64,000 bases of DNA. Origin: Bog-950 sp046329535. Its GTDB lineage: Bacteria; Bacteroidota; Bacteroidia; Chitinophagales; LD1. The translations under genes were made by a program, and so were the position numbers. Each line of letters opens with the position of its first letter. Within the stretch, counting starts at the first letter, position 1. This document shows positions 9,776-17,415 of this stretch, one piece after another. A model generated the notes under the pieces. It saw only the letters and a list, made by a program, of their open reading frames with translations, searched no databases and was not told the DNA's origin. The stretch covers positions 124,001-188,000 of the forward strand of contig JAXLUN010000005.1 of the NCBI GenBank assembly GCA_046329535.1. Reading direction: 5' to 3'.

Positions 9776-10133
9776 TGGCTTGTTTCAGTTATTACATGGA
9801 TTGGCTCGTTTATGACATGGGCAGGGCCGATTATGACATGGACTGGTTCGATTGCGGGATGGGCTGGTTCAATTACGGCTTGGGCTGTCTCGTTTACGCG
9901 ATGGGCTGCTTCGTTTGCCGCTTGGGCTGTCTCGTTTATGACATGGGCTGCTTCGTTTCTGCCATGGACTGGTTCGATTATGCCATGGACTTATGCCTTT
10001 TTGTCATGGGGAGGTGTGTTTTACGCGAAGGACTGGTTCGATTAGGCGTTGGGCTGTCTCTTTTATGACATGGGCTGGTTCGATTAGGCGATGGAGGGTT
10101 TGTTTTGCGGGTTGGATGGGGTGTGTTTTGGGT
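9776..10133. repeat. Degenerate 21-bp tandem repeat, 17 units
   Basis: Units begin at 9776 and then every 21 bases to 9986; the unit from 10007 is 22 long, then 10029, 10050, 10071, 10092 and 10113. The total is 358 bases, exactly 17 x 21 + 1. The rough consensus begins TGGGCTGSTTCGWTTATG. Sixteen of the 17 units start TGG, while other positions drift. Twenty-one bases equal seven codons and two helical turns. On the plus strand one frame (9812-10045) reads as heptads such as TWAASFL. On the minus strand another reads AANEAAH, VNETAQ, VIEPAH, but without a start codon. No frame crosses the whole array, because the 22-base unit shifts phase. Function unknown. Confidence 0.85.
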
Positions 10134-10147
10134 TTTGAATAAAGAAG

Positions 10148-10173
10148 GCCTCGCAGAAGCGGGGCTCTTTTTA
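10148..10173 (+). terminator. Rho-independent terminator after the 21-bp array
   Basis: Stem GCCTCGC / GCGGGGC (one G.T pair), loop AGAA, then TCTTTTTA. It lies 14 bases after the last repeat unit and points the same way as the plus-strand heptad frame, which hints that the array is, or was, transcribed rightward. Confidence 0.6.
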
Positions 10174-10199
10174 TTGTTTTGGGGGAGCATTGAATTGTT

Positions 10200-10225
10200 C
10201 TTTTGGCTTGAACCAAAAGTTCAAG
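10200..10225. repeat. Two overlapping palindromes (alternative hairpins)
   Basis: CTTTTGG at 10200-10206 pairs with CCAAAAG at 10213-10219, and CTTGAAC at 10207-10213 pairs with GTTCAAG at 10219-10225. The two 7-bp stems share bases, so only one can form at a time. It lies 30 bases before the larger folded element at 10256-10350. Confidence 0.6.
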
Positions 10226-10255
10226 GCTGTGTGAATTGGAGCTAAAAATCATTAC

Positions 10256-10350
10256 AGAAACCTAAACTGCACAAACTCGCGCGGCAATGGTTGACATAAA
10301 GCAATTGATTTGGTTGGCGCTCAAACAGTGTGCAGTTTTTAACGGTTTCT
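10256..10350. repeat. Strongly folded intergenic element
   Basis: Nested inverted repeats: AGAAACC (10256-10262) with GGTTTCT (10344-10350), then a perfect 10-bp pair AAACTGCACA (10264-10273) with TGTGCAGTTT (10329-10338), and inside it GCGC near 10279 with GCGC near 10317. From memory, sequences built on the same pattern (AACTGCACAAACTCGC ... GCTCAAACAGTGTGCAGTT) recur between genes in many Bacteroidetes; I cannot verify this here. No protein frame runs through it. The rest of 10351-10508 shows nothing recognisable. Confidence 0.6.
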
Positions 10351-10508
10351 TCCATGATTTTTTTAACGCTCAAATTCACAAGGCCGGGGGTGTGATTGGT
10401 AGGATATAAAACGAAATTTAATTATGGAGCAGGTTAAGAATGCAACATGAGCTACGAGATTACGATACGCTAAATCACGAACTAGAGGAGGCATTTTTTA
10501 TCTGCCGC

Positions 10509-12191
10509 TTACTCTACCACTACCCGGCCGGTAAATTTTTTGTGACCATGGCTGAGAATAACGGTATACATACCTTTTTGCACGGTGCTTATATCGGTGT
10601 TAACGCGGTTGCCGCTTATATCGGTGTCTTCTTCTTTTATAACCCGGCCATTGTTATCGAGTATACTGAGGTGGGCTGTGCTGCCATGTACCAGGGCCTC
10701 GGGCACAACTATGGTAAAGTTTTGGTTGTTGGGGTTGGGGTATATGGTTAAACGGTTATCTTCTAGCAGGCGGTTGGTGTTACCGGTTATGGCACTTAGT
10801 TTGGCTAAAAAGAAATCGCCATTACCCTGTGGCATTACAGTTGTTTCATCAAAAGCAATAGCATTGGTACCATATACCGCCCCTGTTACATACACATTGC
10901 CCGCGCTGTCTTCTACCAAACCGGCCACAGACGCATTGGGTACGGTAACTATACCTAAGCAGTTACCCGCAGTATCGAACCGTGCAATAAACATATCGGA
11001 ACTGCTCTGAGCGGTTAAGGTATCTCCACACAATGCCATGGAGCCGGAGAAATTACCAAAGGTGTATAATTTGTTACTGGCATTGCTACGACACAAATTT
11101 ATCTGCAAAGTAGAAGTCCGGTAAAGTTCCTTATACCAAATTAGATTACCATCCGAATCAAATTTGGCCATGAATCTGCCATAATATGCCGGGCTTTGCC
11201 GATAAAAAACATCATTGCCTATATACAAAACAGAATCAAAGGTGCCTGAGATATAAATATTGTTGTTTGAGTCCATGGTGTAAGAACTTACGCCATAGAT
11301 GCCACTATTAGAATAAACCGGTTTGCTCCAAAATACCGAACCATTAGTGTCAGTTACAAATAGGACTCCAATTCCATGGCCGAGCAGAGAACACGCCTGA
11401 ATGGTGTCGAAAACAAAACAACTATCGGATTCCCCGAAAAATAGAATCTTATCATTAAGAACGACAGGGGCTGATAATTCGGTTACTTTGCCACCAAGCA
11501 CTTGCTTAGCAAACATAAAATGCCCAGCAGTATCTGCTTTTACAAAAACAGCTTTACTGGAATTAAATATTAAACTGTCGGGATTATCAATACGAATAGT
11601 ATCAAAGTATGTGCATTTACTACCTGTAGGGGCTATCCCGTAAAATTTACCTTTGCTAAACGCAACAATACTTGTTCCTGATATATTGTTGCCATTACAA
11701 TCAGTTGCATGCAAAGGCTTGTAATTAATTAACTGGGTATTTGTACCCCATTGGGCCAAGCAACTTGAACCTAAGTGGCTGTCAATGTAAGTGGTGTCAA
11801 TCCTACAATCCCCGGCTACAGTAATCATAGAATAATAATCTTGCAGATTTTCAGTTAACAGCAAACGACCAAACCCAATGCTCTTAGGAAAGGAATTTAA
11901 AACTGCTTCTCTGCCTATGTTTTTTTTGATAAGATTACCATTTAGATTGTATTGTAATAAGAAAGCATTGTAATCTGCATAGCCATATACTACATCAGTA
12001 TCGCTTAAAATAAAAGACCCCGAAGCAAAATCACCGGTGCAATAAAGGCTTCCATTAGGATGCAAAGACAAACTAAATCCACGTTCATAGTTCGAGGTAC
12101 CAAAACTTACCGCCCATTGCCAGGTTTGCGCTTGTGAAAGCCCCGGAAGGAAAAAGCATATTGTCAGGATATATGTTTTTATACTCTTCAT
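10509..12191 (-). CDS. Secreted beta-propeller-like protein with T9SS type A sorting domain
   Basis: Secreted protein of about 560 residues, exported by Sec and then by the type IX system. I chose the ATG at 12191 (MKSIKTYILTICFFLPGLSQAQ) because it starts a clean signal peptide; the ATG ten codons upstream gives a charged extension. The body holds repeats resembling SBBP propeller blades, with recurring G-x-[LIV]-Y-x-[TS]-G and F-[IM]-A-[RK]-F-D-[ST]-x-G-N. The last 80 residues are a type A sorting domain (LTIYPNPNNQNFTIVV ... GMYTVILSHGHKKFTGRVVVE). No operon partner is evident. The ligand or role is unknown. Confidence 0.87.
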   Translation of the reverse strand: MKSIKTYILTICFFLPGLSQAQTWQWAVSFGTSNYERGFSLSLHPNGSLYCTGDFASGSFILSDTDVVYGYADYNAFLLQYNLNGNLIKKNIGREAVLNSFPKSIGFGRLLLTENLQDYYSMITVAGDCRIDTTYIDSHLGSSCLAQWGTNTQLINYKPLHATDCNGNNISGTSIVAFSKGKFYGIAPTGSKCTYFDTIRIDNPDSLIFNSSKAVFVKADTAGHFMFAKQVLGGKVTELSAPVVLNDKILFFGESDSCFVFDTIQACSLLGHGIGVLFVTDTNGSVFWSKPVYSNSGIYGVSSYTMDSNNNIYISGTFDSVLYIGNDVFYRQSPAYYGRFMAKFDSDGNLIWYKELYRTSTLQINLCRSNASNKLYTFGNFSGSMALCGDTLTAQSSSDMFIARFDTAGNCLGIVTVPNASVAGLVEDSAGNVYVTGAVYGTNAIAFDETTVMPQGNGDFFLAKLSAITGNTNRLLEDNRLTIYPNPNNQNFTIVVPEALVHGSTAHLSILDNNGRVIKEEDTDISGNRVNTDISTVQKGMYTVILSHGHKKFTGRVVVE

Positions 12192-12339
12192 ACTTCTTTT
12201 GTGGTGCCTCATCTCCGCCATGTGAGGCCGCTTGTGTAATGAAAATACAAATTATGCGGTTTGTTTTATGCGGAGGTTGTGTTTATTGATGTAGCGTTTT
12301 GAGCAAGCCGAAAGATTCTGCATGGATTACAGGTTCGAA

Positions 12340-12436
12340 GAGCACGGGCTGTTTGCGCCAGGGATGGTAGTGGAAACCCCGCAGCCCGCTTTGGGGCGAG
12401 GAGTTGTAACGCACAGCCCGACCCGAAGGGGGCGCT
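12340..12436. other. GC-rich folded intergenic element, possible RNA
   Basis: About 100 bases with nested complementarity: GCGCC (12355-12359) with GGCGC (12431-12435), GGGCTG (near 12346) with CAGCCC (near 12382), and CCCC with GGGG across the centre. It includes GTAGTGGAAA and AGCCCGACCCGAA. From memory, versions of this block occur between genes in many Flavobacteriia and Sphingobacteriia and are often miscalled as small ORFs, as the 67-codon minus-strand frame here could be. It sits just before the SUI1 terminator. Function unknown to me; it could be a small RNA or a repeat element. Confidence 0.45.
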
Positions 12437-12462
12437 ATAATTTATACTTAGATGCTGTGCGG

Positions 12463-12508
12463 AAACCAAAAAGAAAGGAGGCTCATCAGCCTCCTTTCTT
12501 TTTGGTTT
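12463..12508 (-). terminator. Perfect 21-bp hairpin terminator overlapping the SUI1 gene end
   Basis: Bases 12463-12483 are the exact reverse complement of 12488-12508, with loop 12484-12487. The arm facing the SUI1 gene encodes its last residues (KTKKKGG), and the TGA stop (12486-12488) lies in the loop. A U-rich arm end is present in either direction, so it may work bidirectionally. Confidence 0.75.
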
Positions 12509-12821
12509 TATAGCCCATGTCGGTTAACAGTTTAATCAGTTTATCGCGCTGCTCGCCCTGAATGAGAATGATGCCGTCTTTGACCGAGCCGCCTACTCCG
12601 CATTTGCTTTTGAGTTGTTTGCCGAGGGTTTCTAAATCATTTTCGGGGCCCTTAAAGTTTTCGACCAGGGTGGCCACTTTGCCGCCTTTGAGTCTTTCTA
12701 AAGAGAGGTATAGCAGTTGCTGGGAGGCGGGAACGGTTTCCTGCTCATCTGTTTCTTCTTCCTGTTTAAAATCGGGATTGGTGGAGAATACAATGCGGTT
12801 GGTGAAGTCTTTCTTGCTCAT
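12486..12821 (-). CDS. Translation initiation factor SUI1/eIF1-like protein
   Basis: 111-residue bacterial member of the SUI1 (YciH/eIF1) family, expected to bind the small ribosomal subunit; its exact role in bacteria is not settled. The N-terminal 45 residues are acidic and variable. The SUI1 fold covers about 46-109 with the signature LERLKGGKVATLVENF, KSKCGVGGSVKDG and GYKTKKKGG. It starts 9 bases after the lipid-kinase stop, so it is last in a nadC-kinase-SUI1 run. Its 3' end is built into the perfect terminator stem at 12463-12508. Confidence 0.93.
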   Translation of the reverse strand: MSKKDFTNRIVFSTNPDFKQEEETDEQETVPASQQLLYLSLERLKGGKVATLVENFKGPENDLETLGKQLKSKCGVGGSVKDGIILIQGEQRDKLIKLLTDMGYKTKKKGG

Positions 12822-12830
12822 AAAGAGTAT

Positions 12831-13739
12831 TTAGTAGGCGTTGAGAGTTGCGGGCACCATTACATCGATACACTGCGGTATTATTTCAAAAGTTACATCA
12901 TCGTGATAGAGCAGGGAGTCACCGTCAAACTGATAGCACATTTTTTTGGAGCCGTGAATCTTAATTTTTTTTGCCCGATACGATTCAGCTTCTTTAATTA
13001 AATCGGCACGTTTAAGCATAAGGCAAGCCACAATATACAGCAGCTTGCTAAGCGGAAAACGGTTTAATACAATGACATCCATTACGCCATCTTTCATGCT
13101 GGTGAAAGGAAATACGGCAAAATCGTAACCGTACTGATTGGCATTAAAGGCGGTGAAAAGAAAAAAGTCGCGCTCAATGGTTACGTCATCAATTTCAACA
13201 ACAGCATGAAAGGGCTGAAAGTAGAAGAGCAGCTCTTTAATAATGGCCCAGGCATAGGACATTAGTCCGCGAATTTTATGATGATGAAACCTGCGGGCAA
13301 CGGATGAGTCTACCCCAAAGCCGGCATTGCTGACAAAGTAGCGGAGGTTAGATTTAACCATATCGAGCTTAACCCGTTTGCCGGTGTTAATTACATCGAG
13401 TGCTCCCTCGGCATCGCGCGGAGGAATTTTGAGGTGGGTGGCAAAGCCGTTACCCGAGCCGTAGGGGATAAGACCGAGGGCTGTTTTGCTGCCAATTAAG
13501 CTTTGTGCTACTTCATTAATGCTTCCATCGCCCCCAACGGCTACACAAATATCGTAGCATTCTTCTACGGCCTGCTGAGCAATGAGCGTGGCATGGCCGG
13601 CATATTGCGTAAACCGAATGGTGTAGTCGTATTGCACGTAGTCGATGTAGCGGGCAATTTTTTCCGGTACATTCTTCTTTTTGTAAACCCCCGAAATGGG
13701 GTTTATGACAAACATGACTTTCTTTTTCGCTGCTTCCAT
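12831..13739 (-). CDS. Diacylglycerol kinase family lipid kinase (YegS/DgkB-like)
   Basis: 302-residue member of the DAGK-catalytic superfamily, which phosphorylates diacylglycerol or other lipid alcohols, sphingosine included, at the membrane face. The nucleotide site is visible as VINPISG (about 11-17), the GGDGSINEVAQSL motif (about 69-81) and GLIPYGSGNGFATHL. The C-terminal half matches the YegS-type beta-sandwich. It lies between nadC (43 bases upstream) and SUI1 (9 bases downstream), probably in one transcript. The lipid substrate cannot be told from sequence. Confidence 0.9.
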   Translation of the reverse strand: MEAAKKKVMFVINPISGVYKKKNVPEKIARYIDYVQYDYTIRFTQYAGHATLIAQQAVEECYDICVAVGGDGSINEVAQSLIGSKTALGLIPYGSGNGFATHLKIPPRDAEGALDVINTGKRVKLDMVKSNLRYFVSNAGFGVDSSVARRFHHHKIRGLMSYAWAIIKELLFYFQPFHAVVEIDDVTIERDFFLFTAFNANQYGYDFAVFPFTSMKDGVMDVIVLNRFPLSKLLYIVACLMLKRADLIKEAESYRAKKIKIHGSKKMCYQFDGDSLLYHDDVTFEIIPQCIDVMVPATLNAY

Positions 13740-13782
13740 GGGCGGGTAAACTTCCGAAAACTTTTAGACTTTGCCGGTTTAT

Positions 13783-14643
13783 TTAAAAAGCTTTAAGACT
13801 TAAATCGAGCGATACGGAGGAATGGGTGAGTGCACCTACGGAAATAAAATCAACTCCGGTTTCGGCATAAGCACGGATAGTTTTGAGATTAATTCCGCCC
13901 GATGCTTCCGTTTCAAATTTGCCGTTGACTTTTTTCACTGCGTCCTTCATTAACTCCGGGGTAAAATTATCGAACATGATTCGGGTGATGTGGCCCACGC
14001 GTAAGGCCTCTTCAATATCCTGCATGGTTCGGGTTTCAACCTCTACCGGTAAATTCAGATTGTTCTTCTCCTGATAGGCTTTCACGGCCAGGATAGCCGG
14101 CTCAATGCCTCCGCAGAAATCGATGTGATTATCCTTGAGCATAATCATATCATATAAGCCATAGCGATGATTATGTCCTCCGCCAATACGCACGGCCCAT
14201 TTTTCGAAGTAGCGCAGATTGGGTGTTGTTTTACGGGTGTCGAGAATGCGGGCTTTGGTTCCTTCAACGGCCTTTACAAATTGGCTGGTATGAGTAGCAA
14301 TGCCACTCATGCGCTGCATGAAATTCAATATCAATCGCTCTGCACGAAGAATAGATTTCACTTCGCCATACACATGAAATGCAATTTGTCCATGGGTGAT
14401 AGCTGAACCATCGGTCAGAAACTTTTCTATTTCTAATTGTGAGTCAACCCGCTTGCAGATAAGTTCGGCCAGTTCAACACCAGCTAAGATGCCATCGGCT
14501 TTGCACAGTAATTTTGCTTTGCCGTCTTGATGCGAGAGTATACAGGCCAGAGATGAGTGGTCACCGGTTGGAATATTTCCGTTATAGTCAACAATGTCTT
14601 CGGCCAGGGCTTCGTCAATAAATTTATCGATGTTGTAACTCAT
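13783..14643 (-). CDS. nadC: Nicotinate-nucleotide pyrophosphorylase (carboxylating)
   Basis: NAD biosynthesis: quinolinate + PRPP gives nicotinate mononucleotide + CO2 + PPi in the cytoplasm. 286 residues, the normal length. Family motifs are the quinolinate/PRPP site ILDTRKTTPNLRYFEKWAV with IGGGHNHRYGL, then MLKDNHI, VEVETRTM and the C-terminal EASGGINLKTIRAYAETGVD. No nadA or nadB is nearby. It is probably the first gene of the nadC-lipid kinase-SUI1 run. The divergent cyanophycinase gene begins 160 bases away. Confidence 0.96.
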   Translation of the reverse strand: MSYNIDKFIDEALAEDIVDYNGNIPTGDHSSLACILSHQDGKAKLLCKADGILAGVELAELICKRVDSQLEIEKFLTDGSAITHGQIAFHVYGEVKSILRAERLILNFMQRMSGIATHTSQFVKAVEGTKARILDTRKTTPNLRYFEKWAVRIGGGHNHRYGLYDMIMLKDNHIDFCGGIEPAILAVKAYQEKNNLNLPVEVETRTMQDIEEALRVGHITRIMFDNFTPELMKDAVKKVNGKFETEASGGINLKTIRAYAETGVDFISVGALTHSSVSLDLSLKAF

Positions 14644-14784
14644 ATCGTAACAGTTATGTGCGGGCTAAAATACATTTTACCTGTTTGCGGTAAGATGAAT
14701 AATCTCAGGGGTGAGGTAATTATCATTTGTTGAAAAAAACATTTTGCAATCAAAAGCATTTGGTGAATTTTGATGTAGATATTA

Positions 14785-14792
14785 CAAAGCTA
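14785..14792 (-). promoter_or_regulatory. Possible -7 box for nadC
   Basis: TAGCTTTG on the minus strand matches TAnnTTTG exactly, but it lies about 140 bases before the nadC start, longer than other leaders here, and only 11 bases before the divergent cyanophycinase ATG. It could be chance. Confidence 0.3.
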
Positions 14793-14803
14793 TCGCCAAT
14801 ATA

Positions 14804-15679
14804 ATGACTATACCAAAGGGGATTTTGATTGCCGTGGGGGGGGCAGAAGATAAGGGGACCGATCTGGAGATTGGATTTGTGCAGCGCAATAACCTTAAAT
14901 TTTTTGAGCTGGGTATTCTTAAAAAAATTGTTGAAGTGGTTGGTAGTAAAGAGGCTCGCATAGAGGTTATCACTACCGCCTCTTCCATACCCGATGAAGT
15001 AGGGAAAAATTATCAGGATGCTTTTGGAAAGATTGGCTGCAACAATGTAGGCCATATGCGTATCCGCAATCGGGAAGATGTTCAACTACCCGAATATATT
15101 CAGCGATTGAAGAATTGTGACGCTATTATGTTTAGTGGAGGCAACCAGTTACGTCTTACTTCCATTTTTGGTGGTACAGAGTTTTTGGATATTCTGGAGA
15201 GCAGATATGAAAATGAGACCTTCGTAATTGCCGGAACCAGTGCGGGAGCAATGGCTATGAGCAAAACGATGATTTACGAGGGCAATGCCTCACGCGCTCA
15301 CCTGAAGGGAGAAGTGAAAATTACTACCGGTTTAGGATTTGTACAAGGTGTAATTATTGACTCTCATTTTGACCGGAGGGGTAGATTTCCTCGATTGGCG
15401 CAGGCTGTTATTGCTAATCCATCGGCTGTGGGTATAGGATTGGGCGAGGATACCGGTGTAATTATTACCAATGGGTATGAATTGGAAGCCATAGGTAGCG
15501 GTGCGGTTTTTATTCTGGATGGAAGAAACATACGCCACAGTAATATTGCGGATATTGAGGAAGGTTCTCCCATTTCGGCAGAAGGGCTTTTAGTGCATAT
15601 TATGGAAATGGGTAACCGCTATAACTGCCACACCAAGAAGTTTACTGCCGAAGAAGTTATTCCTGTCATTCGAGATTAA
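14804..15679 (+). CDS. Cyanophycinase (peptidase family S51)
   Basis: Serine exopeptidase that splits the storage polymer cyanophycin (poly-Asp with Arg side chains) into beta-Asp-Arg dipeptides. 291 residues. The nucleophile Ser sits in IAGTSAGAMAMS (about 145-156); other family motifs are MFSGGNQLRLTS, VIIDSHFDRRGRFPRL and GIGLGEDTGVII. There is no signal peptide, so it acts in the cytoplasm on an internal store or on imported material. It is followed by an unknown gene (14-base gap) and, facing them, an isoaspartyl peptidase that could hydrolyse the released dipeptides. No cyanophycin synthetase is in the window. Confidence 0.93.
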   Translation: MTIPKGILIAVGGAEDKGTDLEIGFVQRNNLKFFELGILKKIVEVVGSKEARIEVITTASSIPDEVGKNYQDAFGKIGCNNVGHMRIRNREDVQLPEYIQRLKNCDAIMFSGGNQLRLTSIFGGTEFLDILESRYENETFVIAGTSAGAMAMSKTMIYEGNASRAHLKGEVKITTGLGFVQGVIIDSHFDRRGRFPRLAQAVIANPSAVGIGLGEDTGVIITNGYELEAIGSGAVFILDGRNIRHSNIADIEEGSPISAEGLLVHIMEMGNRYNCHTKKFTAEEVIPVIRD

Positions 15680-15693
15680 AATAAGTATGAACT

Positions 15694-16470
15694 ATGGCTA
15701 CTAAGAAAAAGGCACCGGGTAAAAAGAAATCAGCTTCGCTGGAAACAGAAATCAAGTATCATCTGATTGAAAAATACCGCGGGGTAGTAGCCGAGCGCTA
15801 TGAGTATAACAGTTTGAAGAAAGCGGGACTTCCTAAAAATTTTACACCCAAGATAGTGGCCTCCTTACGCACCTATTTTCTGGAAAATTTATATCCCGAA
15901 ATTTCACAGCGCGAAAAACTGGATGCCGCCTTTGCCGAGTTGGAGAACTATGTGATGCATCCGTCTAAAGTTTGGGATTTATTAGGCAACATAACCAGCG
16001 CAATTTTTAAGTTCGGTTTTCAGTTTCCGGCAGCAGCCAAAGCAGGTTTTGTATCTCTGGAGGCATATACCTCTGCCAAGCATTTTGAAAATACCCTGAC
16101 ACATGCCGCTATAGAAAAAGGATATACCGTGCCGCTATCGGACGATCAGTTTTATAATTGCCTGGTTTCTATTCCAAAAAATGAATTGGAGAAATTTATC
16201 ACAGAGTTGGAACATCTGTTTGCCACCTTTACCAATACTGAATTACTAGGCAAAACAATTTCTATTATGCAGGATGTTGTTATACGAATGGAGAGAAAAG
16301 GAGATATGTATAGTTCAAATGAGATAGATGCCATTCAACTGGGTCTCGAAATTATGCAGAAAGGATATGACCTGTTTATTCAGTATGATGATGAAATGAA
16401 GCAATCTATTCTTGACTTTATAGTTACCAATGAAAGGGCGTTTATGGAAGGTGTTTATAGAAAAAAATAA
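15694..16470 (+). CDS. Conserved-looking protein of unknown function beside cyanophycinase
   Basis: 258 residues; I do not recognise a family. The N-terminus is very basic (ATKKKAPGKKKSAS, about 2-15) and looks disordered. The rest is predicted mainly alpha-helical, with acidic/aromatic helices (LETEIKYHLIEKYRG; DEMKQSILDFIVTNERAFMEG). There is no signal peptide, membrane segment or catalytic motif. It starts 14 bases after the cyanophycinase stop and is surely co-transcribed with it. A helper in binding or handling the polyanionic/polycationic polymer is possible, but that rests on context only. It ends 6 bases from the convergent peptidase gene. Confidence 0.75.
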   Translation: MATKKKAPGKKKSASLETEIKYHLIEKYRGVVAERYEYNSLKKAGLPKNFTPKIVASLRTYFLENLYPEISQREKLDAAFAELENYVMHPSKVWDLLGNITSAIFKFGFQFPAAAKAGFVSLEAYTSAKHFENTLTHAAIEKGYTVPLSDDQFYNCLVSIPKNELEKFITELEHLFATFTNTELLGKTISIMQDVVIRMERKGDMYSSNEIDAIQLGLEIMQKGYDLFIQYDDEMKQSILDFIVTNERAFMEGVYRKK

Positions 16471-16476
16471 CGGCTT

Positions 16477-17412
16477 CTATTTATAAATGGCAATCAGTTC
16501 ATTGCCTGAACTATCTTTCTTAGCCCGATACATTCCCTCACTGTTAAAGGGTAGTTCTATATGACCGTTTTTGTCGATGGCAATTAAGCCTCCTTCACCA
16601 CCTATTTTTACCAGTTTGTTCATTACTACTTCTTCGCAGGCTTCTTTCAAGGATAGATTTTTGTATTCCATTAGAGCAGAAATATCATAAGCCACTACCG
16701 AGCGAATGAAAAGTTCTCCGTGACCGGTGCAGGAGATAGCACAGGTGTTGTTGTTGGCGTAGGTACCGGCACCAATAATTGGCGAATCGCCTACTCTTCC
16801 AAATTTTTTATTGGTCATTCCTCCGGTAGAGGTTCCTGCTGCCAGATTGCCGTTTTGGTCTAACGCAACGGCTCCCACTGTACCAAATTTTTTATCGTCA
16901 GTGCTTACATTGTGGTCCAGAAATGTTCCGTCTTCTTCTTTAGCTTTTTGCCATTGTGCAAAGCGAAATTCATCATCAAAGTATTCTTTCGGTTCAAATT
17001 GCAGATTCATTTTTTGCGCAAACATTTCTGCGCCATTGCCACATAAAAAAACATGTTCGCTCTTTTCCATCACCGTTCTGGCTAAAGAGATTGGATTTTT
17101 TACCCGCTTGATTAAACTAACCGCACCGGCCGATAAATCCTTTCCGTTCATGATACTGGCATCCATTTCATGCTCCCCGTTGTTATTGAAAACCGCTCCT
17201 TTGCCGGCATTAAACAAAGGGCAATCTTCCAAACTTCGAATGGCTACCTCTACCGCATCTAACGCAGAGCCATTCTTTTCAAGAACAGCATAGCCGGCAC
17301 TTAAAGCTTCGCGAAGGGCTGAAGTATATTCTTTCTCTTTCTCTGCCGTCATGCTGCTGCGCAGAATAGTTCCCGCCCCCCCATGTATGGCTATGCCAAA
17401 TTTTTGACTCAT
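16477..17412 (-). CDS. Isoaspartyl peptidase/L-asparaginase (type 2, Ntn hydrolase)
   Basis: Plant-type asparaginase/isoaspartyl dipeptidase, 311 residues, made as a precursor that cuts itself before the nucleophilic Thr of GTVGAVALDQ (about residue 180). Upstream motifs are AIHGGAGTI (7-15), LDAVEVAIRSLEDCPLFNAGKG and MDASIMNG; downstream are GRVGDSPIIGAGTYA and SCTGHGELFIR. Such enzymes hydrolyse beta-Asp-Xaa dipeptides, including beta-Asp-Arg from cyanophycin, and the convergent cyanophycinase gene supports that role. No signal peptide. It lies 3 bases after the PLP enzyme gene on the same strand, in one operon. Confidence 0.93.
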   Translation of the reverse strand: MSQKFGIAIHGGAGTILRSSMTAEKEKEYTSALREALSAGYAVLEKNGSALDAVEVAIRSLEDCPLFNAGKGAVFNNNGEHEMDASIMNGKDLSAGAVSLIKRVKNPISLARTVMEKSEHVFLCGNGAEMFAQKMNLQFEPKEYFDDEFRFAQWQKAKEEDGTFLDHNVSTDDKKFGTVGAVALDQNGNLAAGTSTGGMTNKKFGRVGDSPIIGAGTYANNNTCAISCTGHGELFIRSVVAYDISALMEYKNLSLKEACEEVVMNKLVKIGGEGGLIAIDKNGHIELPFNSEGMYRAKKDSSGNELIAIYK

Positions 17413-17415
17413 GTA

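Noticed and set aside
9658..10068. 136-codon plus-strand ORF across the first array
   Set aside because: Its sequence is just the repeat read in one of several open frames; the part before the array has no recognisable domain and no promoter is seen.
9797..10091. tRNA T-arm-like GGTTCGATTA motifs
   Set aside because: They recur every 21 bases with no acceptor stem, anticodon arm or CCA-end context.
9776..10133. CRISPR array
   Set aside because: Units are 21 bases with no constant repeat alternating with unique spacers, and no cas genes are nearby.
12266..12469. 67-codon minus-strand ORF
   Set aside because: It runs through a folded GC-rich intergenic element, with no homology I recognise and no promoter box.
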